This document shows positions 35,499 through 44,716 of a DNA stretch of 64,000 nucleotides, piece after piece. The position numbers and the translations under genes were made by a program. Within the stretch, counting starts at the first letter, position 1. Every line of letters begins with the position of its first letter. This DNA comes from a bacterium. GTDB lineage: Bacteria; JAMCPX01. The notes beneath the pieces were generated by a model. It was given only the letters and a program-made list of their open reading frames with translations, ran no database searches and was not told the DNA's origin. Where the stretch lies: positions 138,377-202,376 of the forward strand of contig JAJYLN010000002.1 in the NCBI GenBank assembly GCA_021787665.1, read 5' to 3'.

Positions 35499-36659
35499 AT
35501 GGACGACAGGAAAGACAAAGGAACAAAGAAAACGATAGCCGATGAGCTCTTCGAGGATAATTTCTTTAAGCCCCCGATAGACGAGGTAATCGGCAAGGCA
35601 GAGCCGGAGAAGCCGGGCGCTGCGGCAAAGACGAAGGGGCCCGAAGAAAAAGAGGAAAGCCTGCTCTTCGACGAGTTCCTGAAGTCTCCTTTGGAGGTAA
35701 CGCCGGATGAGGGGCCGGGGTTGACGGTGGAAGAAGCACCGGTACGGATACCGACACCAGCTCAGGACGTACGACCTCCCGGCGCAGCACCGAGGTCTGC
35801 CATGGTCATCAAAACCGTGGAGGAACCCACAGGCAACAGGAAGGGCATGCTCATGGGGATCGTCATAGGGGTCGCTTCGGTAGCGCTGCTTGCGGCCGGG
35901 TATATGTTCTTTAGCCGTGGGTCCGGCAGCACCCGGCACCGTACCGGTGCAAAGGGCTCCCAGACGATCGTGATGAAGCACGGGTCTCCTGAGCCGCGGC
36001 CGTCTGCCGCTGCCCAGAGCGTTCCCCCGCCTTCACAGAGTAAGGCGGCGACTGTACCGGCGCCTCCTGCTGCTCCAGAAACCGCGCCGGCGGCACAGGA
36101 GCAAACCCCAAAGCCGGCCCCAACTGCGCAGGTTGCGGCAAATATACCGCCGGCGCCAAAGCCACGTCCAGTAAAGCCCGTGCATGTCGCCGCGAAGCAA
36201 TTCGAGGTCATGCTCGATACGATCAGGACAAAAGCAGCCCTGCAGGATGCTCAGCGGATAGGGGGACGGATGGACCATGCGCTGAAATTCGATGTCAAAA
36301 AAAATACAACGAGTTCTGTCACGTACAGCCTCGTCGTCGACAAGGTTTACTCTTCTGAGGGCGAGGCAACGGCAGACAACCTCAAGCTCATGGTTGCCAA
36401 CGTATCGAATGCCTCTATTGTAAAGGAGGACGGCGGGTACAGGATACTGATTGGCAAATACCGGTCGAAGGCAGCCGCTGTCCGGGACAAAAAGAACATC
36501 GAAGCTGCGGGCCTGAAAGGGCTGATAAAGGAGACCGCGACGAAGACCATCACGTACAATGTCAAGGTCTATCCCTTCAGATCGTCCCATGATGCGAACG
36601 TGTATCGGTCGAAAGTCAGGAGATTTGCAGCACGGACGACCTCTTCAGAACTGAAGTAA
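35499..36659 (+). CDS. single-pass membrane protein with C-terminal SPOR-like domain
   Basis: The 386-residue protein has an acidic cytoplasmic N-terminus (1-~108), one membrane helix (~110-130, GIVIGVASVALLAAGYMFF), a Pro/Ala/Lys-rich periplasmic linker (~150-228) and a C-terminal domain. Two similar alpha-beta units there (VTYSLVVDKVYSSEGEA..., ITYNVKVYPFRSSHDANVYR) resemble SPOR-type folds that bind denuded peptidoglycan. The call is based on pattern only. It starts one base after the EF-G-like stop and one base before the next gene. Confidence 0.65.
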   Translation: MDDRKDKGTKKTIADELFEDNFFKPPIDEVIGKAEPEKPGAAAKTKGPEEKEESLLFDEFLKSPLEVTPDEGPGLTVEEAPVRIPTPAQDVRPPGAAPRSAMVIKTVEEPTGNRKGMLMGIVIGVASVALLAAGYMFFSRGSGSTRHRTGAKGSQTIVMKHGSPEPRPSAAAQSVPPPSQSKAATVPAPPAAPETAPAAQEQTPKPAPTAQVAANIPPAPKPRPVKPVHVAAKQFEVMLDTIRTKAALQDAQRIGGRMDHALKFDVKKNTTSSVTYSLVVDKVYSSEGEATADNLKLMVANVSNASIVKEDGGYRILIGKYRSKAAAVRDKKNIEAAGLKGLIKETATKTITYNVKVYPFRSSHDANVYRSKVRRFAARTTSSELK

Positions 36660-36660
36660 T

Positions 36661-37893
36661 ATGTTCGAAAATTTATCCGAAAATGCACGACTGTACCTCA
36701 AGGAGTCACTTCCCAAGCAACTTGTCTCCGCTGTAGTAAAGGGGCTGGTCCCCCTCGAGCCAAAGGAAATGCTCGTTGTCCTTGCCTTCCACTATACGAA
36801 AGGTGACGAACAGACGCGGGCCGATGCGGTGACTACTCTCAGGTCACTGCCCCCGGCGATCGTGGAGGCGGCGGTCCGCGAAGACGTGCCGGACTTCGTA
36901 CTGAGATTTATCTATGCCAATCAGAAACTGTCCCATGGCTCCGTCTATTCCTTCGTAACCAACAAAAACCTGTCGGACGATACCTTCATTGAGCTTGCGC
37001 AGAGTGACGATGAGTCGGTCCTTGAGCTCGTGGCGAAGAACCAGATGAGGATCCTGAAGAACGAGAAGATCTTCGACGCGATCATTACGAATCCGCATCT
37101 ACCGAAGGTGGCGAAAGACCAGCTCCTCGAGTTTTTCACGACGGCGGCCAGCAGACAGCTCGGCAGGTTACAGATCAAGGTCGAAAAAAAAGAAGATGCC
37201 CTTAAGCCGACCGCCGAACCGTCTAGGAAGTCTGCCGGTGTGCAGCCATCGGCCGACGGGGCAGTCGGACTCCCGACGGTACTCGAGAGCACGGGTCTTC
37301 CCGCTGATGCCCAGTGTGCGGAGCTTCCCTCGGATGCGGCCATGCTTCCGGCGGGCCTGTCGGAAGCGGCCTCTGGTTTGCCGTCTGAGGCGCTTGACAA
37401 CCTGCCGCTAAACTTTATGATGGAAGGCCTGCCGGCGGAGCTGATAGTAGAGCAGGAAGGGACAGGGTCACAGGAAGAGAACGCCAAGCTTACCCTCTAT
37501 CAGCGTATACAGAAGATGACCGTGTCACAAAAGATAAAGCTCGCACTGCTGGGCAATAAGGAGGCGCGTGCGATACTTTTGAGGGACTCCAACAGGGTCG
37601 TCATAGAATCGGTCATGAAGAGCCCCCGCATCACCGACGGCGAGGTCCTGAGCATAGCCAACTCGCGCACCGTGAGCGAAGACCTCATACGCATGATCGC
37701 CGGCAACAGAGAGTGGCAGAAGAGCTACCGGATACGACAGGCGCTCGCAGGCAATTCAAAGACCCCGGTGCCGATAGCGCTGAAATTGCTTGAAACGATT
37801 TCGAAACAGGACTTAAAGATCCTGAGTAATAGCAAGAATATTTCTTCCGTGATCGCGACGGCAGCAAAACGGAAGACAGGAGATGTGAAATAA
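36661..37893 (+). CDS. helical-repeat protein linked to MglA-like GTPase
   Basis: The 410-residue cytosolic protein is not from a family I can name. The N-terminal ~165 residues and C-terminal ~110 residues are made of repeated helical hairpins with a NxxLS/N-type turn (TNKNLSDDTFIELAQSDDES, ITNPHLPKVAKDQLLEFF, NSRTVSEDLIRMIAGN), HEAT/DUF2336-like in style. Between them is a flexible Ala/Pro/Leu-rich stretch. Its stop overlaps the start of the MglA-like gene by one base (TAATG), so it is a likely partner or scaffold for that GTPase. Confidence 0.7.
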   Translation: MFENLSENARLYLKESLPKQLVSAVVKGLVPLEPKEMLVVLAFHYTKGDEQTRADAVTTLRSLPPAIVEAAVREDVPDFVLRFIYANQKLSHGSVYSFVTNKNLSDDTFIELAQSDDESVLELVAKNQMRILKNEKIFDAIITNPHLPKVAKDQLLEFFTTAASRQLGRLQIKVEKKEDALKPTAEPSRKSAGVQPSADGAVGLPTVLESTGLPADAQCAELPSDAAMLPAGLSEAASGLPSEALDNLPLNFMMEGLPAELIVEQEGTGSQEENAKLTLYQRIQKMTVSQKIKLALLGNKEARAILLRDSNRVVIESVMKSPRITDGEVLSIANSRTVSEDLIRMIAGNREWQKSYRIRQALAGNSKTPVPIALKLLETISKQDLKILSNSKNISSVIATAAKRKTGDVK

Positions 37894-38714
37894 TGGCACT
37901 GCTCAATTCGAACAAGAAAGAGATCAATGCAAAGATCGTCTACTACGGCCCGGGGCTTTCGGGCAAGACCTCCAATATCCAGTTCATCTACAAGAAGCTC
38001 AAGCCGGAACACAAGGGAAAGCTCATGACACTCGCGACGCAGACAGACAGGACACTGTTCTTCGACTTCCTCCCGGTAGAGCTCGGCGAGATAAAGGGCA
38101 TGAAGATACGGTTCCAGTTGTACACCGTTCCGGGACAGGTCTTCTACAACGCAACGAGGAGGCTCGTGCTGAAGAACGTCGACGGAATAGTATTCGTGGC
38201 GAGTGCGGAAAAGGACAAGATGTACGACAATGGTGAGAGCTTCAAGAACCTCGAAGAGAATATCCAGCACTACGGCCGGTCATTGGCCGATATTCCGCTT
38301 GTGATACAGTACAACAAGATGGACCTACCGAACATCGCTACGGTCGAAGAGATGCAGAATGAGCTGAACAGGCTCAATGCCCCCTACTACGAAGCATCGG
38401 CAAATACCGGAGGCGGTGTGTTGCAGACGCTTACGGGCATCACGAAGCTGGTTGTCCACAGGTTAAAGGTCCAGGCATCGATGGGTGAGGCAGAAAAGCC
38501 ACAGCAGGACAGCGAGCTCAAGGAGATACCGATAGAGCAGCCGGCCGCCCAGAGCCAGACGAAACAGGCGGTCCAGCCCCAGAAAAAGAAGGCCCTGAGC
38601 GTTATTGAAGTGGGCAGGCCGGAGGTCATCAGTGGCAATGTCGTCATTGTTCCGGTGGTTGCCGTCGATGAAGACAGGGTGCAGTACGAACTGAAGGTGA
38701 CGATAAAATTCTGA
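37893..38714 (+). CDS. MglA-like small Ras-type GTPase with C-terminal extension
   Basis: The 273-residue protein's first ~195 residues match MglA, the polarity and motility switch of Myxococcus: P-loop YYGPGLSGKTSN (18-28), TDRTLFFDFLP in switch I, LYTVPGQVFYNATRR in switch II and QYNKMDLP (G4). Canonical MglA is about 195 residues. Here a charged linker (~200-235) and a ~35-residue beta-rich tail (SVIEVGRPEVISGNVVIVPV) are added. No mglB is in the window. The gene is coupled to the repeat protein upstream, which could be its effector or regulator (inference). Confidence 0.9.
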   Translation: MALLNSNKKEINAKIVYYGPGLSGKTSNIQFIYKKLKPEHKGKLMTLATQTDRTLFFDFLPVELGEIKGMKIRFQLYTVPGQVFYNATRRLVLKNVDGIVFVASAEKDKMYDNGESFKNLEENIQHYGRSLADIPLVIQYNKMDLPNIATVEEMQNELNRLNAPYYEASANTGGGVLQTLTGITKLVVHRLKVQASMGEAEKPQQDSELKEIPIEQPAAQSQTKQAVQPQKKKALSVIEVGRPEVISGNVVIVPVVAVDEDRVQYELKVTIKF

Positions 38715-38749
38715 GCGAAGCCGCAGCTTCGTCATGTAAGGGAGGAGTC

Positions 38750-39895
38750 ATGGAAAGGACTATTTTTCAGTCTGAACACGATATATTCAGGCAGGGATTC
38801 AGGAAATTCCTGGAGCGCGAAATCGTTCCGCATCAGGCGGAATGGAAGAAAAACGGCATCGTTTCCAGGGAAGCATGGAAGAAAGCGGGCAGTGCCGGCT
38901 ATCTCTGTCCCTGGGCCGAGGAGAAATACGGAGGATCGGGCGTGGATTTCACGTACGCAGTCGTGATTATGGAGGAGATGACGAGGATAATGGAGTCCGG
39001 GTTCGCCATCAACCTCCACAGCGACATCGTCGTGCCGTATATCGCCTCGTTCGGGAGTGAGGAGCAGAAGCAGCGGTGGCTGCCCGGCTGCGTAAGCGGA
39101 GACTTTGTGACCGCGGTGGCGATGACTGAGCCTGGCACCGGCAGTGATCTGCAGGCGATCAAGACCACCGCTGTAAGAGAAGGCGGCTCCTATATCGTCA
39201 ATGGACAGAAGACGTTCATATCGAACGGACAGCTCTGCGATCTGGTCGTTGTGGCGTGCAAGACCGACCCGAAGGCGGACCCCCCGTACACAGGCATCAG
39301 TCTGATCGTGGTGGAAGACAAGACTCCTGGCTTTGAAAAGGGCCGGAAGCTTGAAAAGATAGGCATGAAAGCACAGGACACGTCGGAATTATATTTCTCT
39401 GATTGCAGAGTGCCAGAGGGAAACCTGCTCGGCAAAGAAGGGGAGGGGTTTTTTCAGCTTATGCAGAAACTGCAGCAGGAGAGGCTGGTAAGCGCGATCA
39501 TGGCGCAGACCGGCGCGGAGAAGGCAATCGAGGAAACCATCGAATATACGAAAACGAGGACCGCATTTGGAAAACCAATAGCGAAATTCCAGAACACGCG
39601 CTTCAAGCTGGTCGAGATGGCAACGGAGATAGAGCTCGGCAGGGTATTCATCGACCGTCTGATCCGTGAGCACATTGCGGGTGTCAGCATCATAAAAGAG
39701 ACGTGCATGGCCAAGTGGTGGTGCACCGAGATGCTCAAGAGGACCATCGACCAGTGTCTCCAGTTTTTCGGGGGCTACGGATACATGCTCGAGTACCCCA
39801 TAGCGCAGGCGTACCTCGATGCGCGGGTACAGACCATATTCGCAGGTACGACCGAGATAATGAAGGAGATCATCGGGAAGCAGATGGGGCTATAA
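38750..39895 (+). CDS. acyl-CoA dehydrogenase, long-chain/isovaleryl-type active site
   Basis: The 381-residue FAD enzyme is of the acyl-CoA dehydrogenase family, with the FAD/substrate signatures AMTEPGTGSDLQAIKT and FFGGYGYMLEYPIAQAYLD. The usual C-terminal catalytic Glu (the E of YEGT in medium-chain enzymes) is Ala here (IFAGTTEIMKEII), as in LCAD and isovaleryl-CoA dehydrogenases, where the base lies in helix G; EKAIEETIEYTKTR supplies a candidate Glu. It is thus likely active on a long or branched chain. GGGAGGAG precedes the ATG. No electron-transfer flavoprotein genes are adjacent. Confidence 0.92.
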   Translation: MERTIFQSEHDIFRQGFRKFLEREIVPHQAEWKKNGIVSREAWKKAGSAGYLCPWAEEKYGGSGVDFTYAVVIMEEMTRIMESGFAINLHSDIVVPYIASFGSEEQKQRWLPGCVSGDFVTAVAMTEPGTGSDLQAIKTTAVREGGSYIVNGQKTFISNGQLCDLVVVACKTDPKADPPYTGISLIVVEDKTPGFEKGRKLEKIGMKAQDTSELYFSDCRVPEGNLLGKEGEGFFQLMQKLQQERLVSAIMAQTGAEKAIEETIEYTKTRTAFGKPIAKFQNTRFKLVEMATEIELGRVFIDRLIREHIAGVSIIKETCMAKWWCTEMLKRTIDQCLQFFGGYGYMLEYPIAQAYLDARVQTIFAGTTEIMKEIIGKQMGL

Positions 39896-40093
39896 TGCTT
39901 GCAAACGGGACGGTGAGACAGTATAGAACTGAGGCCATCACGGTCACGGCGGACATCTGCAGCTGAAGGGCTTTTCGCAGGTGGTTAAGGTCAAGGTGAT
40001 AGCCTCTATGGAGCAGCGCATCAGGTTTACGATGGAGCGTAACAAGTTCATCAGAAAGAACTTCACGGCCGGCGTGCGACCGTGGAGTGTACG

Positions 40094-41440
40094 ATGCTGA
40101 AAGACAGGCTGAAATCATGGTATAACGAGGCGATGACGGGCACGACGAGGGACATCGTCCTGGCGGTGCTTATCGGCGCGCTTGCAGGGCTGTCCAGCGC
40201 CTTCATTATAAAGACCGAAGGCCTGATTGAAGGCTTGCTCTATTCCACCCATACACAGGGGATGAGCCTGCAGCATATCTTCAGGCTGAAAAACCTTGTC
40301 ATTCTGTTCCTGCCCCTGACCGGGGCAATCTTCTACATCGTTATCAAGTCCATCTTTTTTAAAGAGCAGAAGATGGGCTACAGCTTTCCGGACTTCATCG
40401 TCAATGTGAACAGGCGGGAAGCGAAGATCGACCCCATGAGCATCATCTATCTTCTCCTGTTCACGCCCATCATCATAGGGACGGGCAATATGGCGGGCGT
40501 CGAGGGCCCCATAGCGCAGATAGGAGGAGGGTTCGGATCGTTCATGTCAGGGATACTGGGTGATGAGGACAGAAAAAAACGGAAGCTCCTTATTGCGAGC
40601 GGCACCGCGGCCGGTATTGCATCCATATTCAATGCACCTATCACCGGCGTGTTTTTTGCCGTAGAGATCGTCCTGCTCGGAGAGTACGAGCTTACCGCCA
40701 TAAGCGTGATCGTCATATCCGCCGTGACCGCGACCCTCGTCACCCGGACGTTTATAGGCAACCGACCGATGCTCGGCACGCCCCTGTATGTGTATGCGGG
40801 AGTACACGAGTTCATAGGCTATATCTTCCTCGGGATGTTCGTGGGTGCCTTTTCCGTGCTGTTCGAACGATGGTTTTTCAAGGCGGCTGACTATTTCAAG
40901 GCGATGCGCGTGCGGGCTATGACGAAGCCTCTCCTGGGGAGTATCGTCGTCGGCATTATCGGGGTCTTGCTGCCGATGTCCCTCGGTAACGGGTACCCGG
41001 TGATACGGATGGCACTCCTCGGTAAGATAAGTTTTGTACTTATAGGGTTTTTGTTCATCGCGAAGTTCATAGGCACAGGGATAACGATAGGCTCCGGCCT
41101 GCCGGGTGGCATCTACGCGCCCTCGCTCTACATCGGCGCCATGCTCGGTGGGACGATAGGCTATGCGTTCCGGTATCTCTTTCCCGGCAGTCTCGTTTCG
41201 GTCGGCGTGTATTCGACCCTCGGTATGGCGGCGTTCCTTGCATCCCTCACCCACGCTCCGTTTACCGGGATATTCCTCGTCTTCGAGCTCACCAATGACT
41301 ACAGGATGATACTGCCCTTCATGATAACGGCCATCATCGCCATGCTGATAAAAGCAAGACTGTTCCCGGACTCTATAGAGCACTTTCCGATACGGGAGTA
41401 CATCAAACGCATTGAGCAGAAGGATGGCCATGGCTCCTGA
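40094..41440 (+). CDS. ClC-family chloride channel or Cl-/H+ antiporter
   Basis: The 448-residue integral membrane protein has about 16-18 helices. Of the ClC selectivity motifs, GVEGPIAQIGGGFGSF keeps the gating Glu, and SGLPGGIYAPSLYIGAMLGG keeps the GxxxP ion-binding loop. A C-terminal CBS pair is absent. The gating Glu points to a typical ClC; whether it is a channel or an antiporter is not decidable by eye. The ATG at 40094 has GTGGAG six bases before it; a GTG at 40082 is less likely. Confidence 0.92.
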   Translation: MLKDRLKSWYNEAMTGTTRDIVLAVLIGALAGLSSAFIIKTEGLIEGLLYSTHTQGMSLQHIFRLKNLVILFLPLTGAIFYIVIKSIFFKEQKMGYSFPDFIVNVNRREAKIDPMSIIYLLLFTPIIIGTGNMAGVEGPIAQIGGGFGSFMSGILGDEDRKKRKLLIASGTAAGIASIFNAPITGVFFAVEIVLLGEYELTAISVIVISAVTATLVTRTFIGNRPMLGTPLYVYAGVHEFIGYIFLGMFVGAFSVLFERWFFKAADYFKAMRVRAMTKPLLGSIVVGIIGVLLPMSLGNGYPVIRMALLGKISFVLIGFLFIAKFIGTGITIGSGLPGGIYAPSLYIGAMLGGTIGYAFRYLFPGSLVSVGVYSTLGMAAFLASLTHAPFTGIFLVFELTNDYRMILPFMITAIIAMLIKARLFPDSIEHFPIREYIKRIEQKDGHGS

Positions 41441-41490
41441 GCAGGGACCGTTTTTACGGATGAGGGCCTCCGGAATTGTCCGCTGGGTAT

Positions 41491-42639
41491 ATGAAGATCG
41501 CCGATAGATACATAACGAAAGAGATAGCGACGCCCTTTATCGTGAGCCTTCTTTCAACGACTGCGCTGATGCTCATCGGGAGGATGGTGCGGTTCTTCGA
41601 CCTCATCATCGCTAAGGGTGTATCGGTGAAGGAGGTGGGCCTTCTATTCCTGTACATGTCGCCCTTTATTCTGGCGCTGGCGATACCGATTTCCGTCCTT
41701 GTATCGGTCGTCCTCGCGTTCAACAGGCTCTCCACGGATAGCGAGATCATCGCCATGAAGGCGATAGGGATGGACCTGATCAAATTATCCAGGGCGCCGT
41801 TGTATTTCGGACTGCTGTGTTATGTTCTGACGAGCTTCGTTTCTTTCTATCTGCTCCCCACGGCCAACGTCGCTTTGAGAAACGAGTTCTTCGACATCAT
41901 CATCAGGAAGACTACGGTCGGGATAAACGAAAAGTCGTTCAATACGCTGTCAAGGGACATAACCTTTTATGTCGACAGCCTCTCGGCTGACAGAAAAGTC
42001 ATGCACAACATCCTCATCTACGATACCAGGAACCCCGGCTTCTCCAATACGATAGTGGCACGGCGGGGCAGGTTTGTGGTGGACAAAAAGGATAATTCGA
42101 TAGTCCTGGTCATGAACGACGGTACGATCCAGCAGATGGGTCATGACAGAGAGACCCTGAGGATCATAAACTTCCACGAGTATGACCTCACGTTCTCCCA
42201 GAGCGAAATAAGCCCGGCCATGACGAACTATAACAAGACGACTTTCGAGATGACGATTCCGGAACTGATACGGATGTACGAGAAATGGAAGCAGCAGCAC
42301 AAGCGCACGAACTCGCTGCTGACGGACATTGCGGAGCGTTTCGCCATACCGTTCACGGCGATCATCTTTTCAATAATCGGTATTCCGCTCGGTATACGGT
42401 CTCCTAGGTCCGGCCGGGCGTACGGCATAACGATAGCCGTGATAATCGTACTTTTCTACTACATCGTACTGAGCGGTGCCGAGACGGTCGGCAAGCTCAA
42501 CATACTCAACCCGGTCATTGCGATTTCGCTCGTCGATCTTTTTTTCCTGATCGTTGCCGTGGCCCTTTTTTCGCTGGTTGCGCGGGAAAAGGACCTGCGG
42601 TCTATGAACCCCCTTAGCTATATACGGAAGTATCGATGA
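41491..42639 (+). CDS. lptF: lipopolysaccharide export permease LptF
   Basis: The 382-residue permease of the LptB2FG transporter has three N-terminal membrane helices (residues ~10-115), a large periplasmic beta-jellyroll domain (~120-265) and three C-terminal helices. RYITKEIATPFIVSLLSTT and SEIIAMKAIGMDL are typical LptF/G stretches. An in-frame TTG at 41476 is an alternative start. The stop overlaps lptG by 4 bases. The pair confirms a lipopolysaccharide-bearing outer membrane. lptB, lptC and lptA are not in this window. Confidence 0.92.
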   Translation: MKIADRYITKEIATPFIVSLLSTTALMLIGRMVRFFDLIIAKGVSVKEVGLLFLYMSPFILALAIPISVLVSVVLAFNRLSTDSEIIAMKAIGMDLIKLSRAPLYFGLLCYVLTSFVSFYLLPTANVALRNEFFDIIIRKTTVGINEKSFNTLSRDITFYVDSLSADRKVMHNILIYDTRNPGFSNTIVARRGRFVVDKKDNSIVLVMNDGTIQQMGHDRETLRIINFHEYDLTFSQSEISPAMTNYNKTTFEMTIPELIRMYEKWKQQHKRTNSLLTDIAERFAIPFTAIIFSIIGIPLGIRSPRSGRAYGITIAVIIVLFYYIVLSGAETVGKLNILNPVIAISLVDLFFLIVAVALFSLVAREKDLRSMNPLSYIRKYR

Positions 42640-43721
42640 AGATACTGAACAGGTACCTGCTGAAGGAGTTCGCATGGACGTACGCCACCTCATTGAGCGT
42701 CCTGTCCGGACTCTATATCATCGTCAATATATTCGAGAGCCTGAAAGACCTGCTCTCGCAGCAGCCCCCGATCTATCCGGTCGTCATCTTCTATCTTTCG
42801 CAGATCCCCGGTATTGTGTATCAGACTATCCCGATGGCAGCACTGCTCACCGTCATCATCATCTATACGGTGATGTCAAGGCACAACGAGACGGGCTCAC
42901 TCCTGTCTTCGGGTATAAGTCCCCTGACGATAGTAAAGCCGCTGCTGGGTACGGTGCTCTTCTTGTCCCTCATCCATCTCCTGATCGGTGAGTATATCGT
43001 ACCCGGCGCGAACAGGAGGAACGATATGATGGATTCCCTGATACGTCATACCCAGTCGAGGTTTTACCGGGGCACCAGGGTCAGTAACGTCTGGTTCAAA
43101 GTGAACAACTCGATAATCAAGACCGGGCTGTTCGTGCCGTGGCTCGATACGATCAAGGATGTCACCATCTACAAAGTATCGAAGTCAGGCGGTTTACTCG
43201 AGAGCAGGACGGACGTGGGGACCGCGAGATGGGTCGGTAACGGCTGGGATCTGAGCAACGTCTATACAAGGAAGTTTGACAACGGGTATCAGACCGGGTA
43301 CCTGTTCTCGGCATCTGCCGAGGCGCTCCTGCCCTTCACAGTCTCCGATTTCCAGCACACGGGCAAGGCACCCAACGAGATGAACTATCCAGAGCTCAGT
43401 TCGTACATACAGAAATTGAAGCAGGAGGGCTATACCTATGCCCCGTACGACGTCGATCTGAACACCAAGCTCTCGTATCCATTCTCTTCCCTGTTCGTGA
43501 TCCTGCTCGTGATCCCGTTTTCGCTCAGGAAGAGGAAGACTTCCGGCATGATGCTCGCCTTCGGGATGTCACTCGCTGTCGGGTTCAGCTACTGGATACT
43601 CATGGCCCTGTCCCTATCGATGGGCAACTCGGGTATTGTCAGCCCTGTCGTGGCGGCATGGATGCCCAACGTGGTGACCCTCCTCATAGCGCTTGCGATG
43701 AACGGTCTCACGAAGTGGTGA
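42636..43721 (+). CDS. lptG: lipopolysaccharide export permease LptG
   Basis: The 361-residue partner of LptF has the same plan, with helices at about residues 12-120, a periplasmic domain and three C-terminal helices. NRYLLKEFAWTYATSLSVLS and ETGSLLSSGISPLTIV match LptG. It is translationally coupled to lptF through ATGA and converges on the lipid-kinase gene eight bases away. Confidence 0.92.
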   Translation: MKILNRYLLKEFAWTYATSLSVLSGLYIIVNIFESLKDLLSQQPPIYPVVIFYLSQIPGIVYQTIPMAALLTVIIIYTVMSRHNETGSLLSSGISPLTIVKPLLGTVLFLSLIHLLIGEYIVPGANRRNDMMDSLIRHTQSRFYRGTRVSNVWFKVNNSIIKTGLFVPWLDTIKDVTIYKVSKSGGLLESRTDVGTARWVGNGWDLSNVYTRKFDNGYQTGYLFSASAEALLPFTVSDFQHTGKAPNEMNYPELSSYIQKLKQEGYTYAPYDVDLNTKLSYPFSSLFVILLVIPFSLRKRKTSGMMLAFGMSLAVGFSYWILMALSLSMGNSGIVSPVVAAWMPNVVTLLIALAMNGLTKW

Positions 43722-43729
43722 TACGCCGC

Positions 43730-44659
43730 TTATTCTTGAATGTAGCTCATCAGGGGGCCGGGAGAAAGGACGATCCTCGTATCCTCGTACATGTCTCCGT
43801 CGATCGTGTACCTGAGCGGTGAGCTCGACGTGATCTCGACAAGTCGGGCAAGCGTGTCGACCAGATGTTTAAAGTTCGGCTGGCGACCCACGTAGAGCTT
43901 CCGCAGCCTCCTGATGACCTCGAAAGCGGTAGCCTGTCCTGCGAATAAATGTATCTTGTCCGGAAGCTCTTCAGCCCGGTATATTGCCCTGAAGTTGAGG
44001 CCCACATTTCTAATCGCCGAGGACACGATGATGGAGTATCTGCTGTAATCCAGTTTGAGGCCGTCGATGATGACTTCCGCCATGATGGGGTTGAACAGCC
44101 GGTCCACATAGTCTGTTCTGATGATTGCCGATGCGATAGCCTTGTAGATGATCTGCAGCGCCTTTATCGGTCCGGGGTCCCCGCCTTCATAGTACAGGTC
44201 CATGAGGTTTGAGACAAAGCCGGTGCCGAACATAAACCCGTACCTCCCATTGATGTTCAGTACCTTGTTCGTCCTGGTCTTGAACGGCCTGTCGTACTTG
44301 TAGTGCTCGACAAGCTTCTGGGTTATACCGATGACAGACCCGGTTATGCCGTTGAGGGCGTTCGAAATGGTGTTCATCGTCCCGCCCCTGAGGTGCGCGA
44401 TAAGGGGGAAGCGGTCGTCGTTGTAGACGTCGATGATGCGCGTTATGATCTGGTGGTTTGTCCCATCTCCTCCGTTCACGCCGACTATCTCGTAGTGGTC
44501 TTTCTTTATCTCCTGTGCGACTTCGGTCAGTTCCTCGTACGAAGACGGCACAAAGACAGTGCCGTACCTGCCAATGATGTCCCGCACCATGTCGAGGATG
44601 TGCGGATACTTCATGTTCTTCTTGGACCTCGGGTTATGGATAATACCGATCGTCTTCAT
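43730..44659 (-). CDS. diacylglycerol kinase-like lipid kinase
   Basis: The 309-residue cytosolic or membrane-associated kinase has a DAGKc domain: the N-terminal IGIIHNPRSKKN strand, the nucleotide motif VGVNGGDGTNHQI and LRGGTMNTISNAL in place of the usual GTGND segment. The C-terminal beta-sandwich is present. It resembles YegS/DgkB enzymes that phosphorylate diacylglycerol or related lipids. The start at ATG 44659 is preferred over one 15 bases upstream, since the family normally begins just before IGIIHNP. It is divergent from the VTT gene. Confidence 0.87.
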   Translation of the reverse strand: MKTIGIIHNPRSKKNMKYPHILDMVRDIIGRYGTVFVPSSYEELTEVAQEIKKDHYEIVGVNGGDGTNHQIITRIIDVYNDDRFPLIAHLRGGTMNTISNALNGITGSVIGITQKLVEHYKYDRPFKTRTNKVLNINGRYGFMFGTGFVSNLMDLYYEGGDPGPIKALQIIYKAIASAIIRTDYVDRLFNPIMAEVIIDGLKLDYSRYSIIVSSAIRNVGLNFRAIYRAEELPDKIHLFAGQATAFEVIRRLRKLYVGRQPNFKHLVDTLARLVEITSSSPLRYTIDGDMYEDTRIVLSPGPLMSYIQE

Positions 44660-44716
44660 AGCGCCCCTCCACAAATATTGTTTGCACGATCCTTACTTGC
44701 TTGATAAGCACAGTAT

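Noticed and set aside
39931..40100. Short plus-strand frame reading VVKVKVIASMEQRIRFTMER and ending inside the ClC gene start
   Set aside because: Protein-like composition, but no ribosome-binding site before its ATG at 40008 and it overlaps the ClC start; the 198-bp gap otherwise shows nothing.
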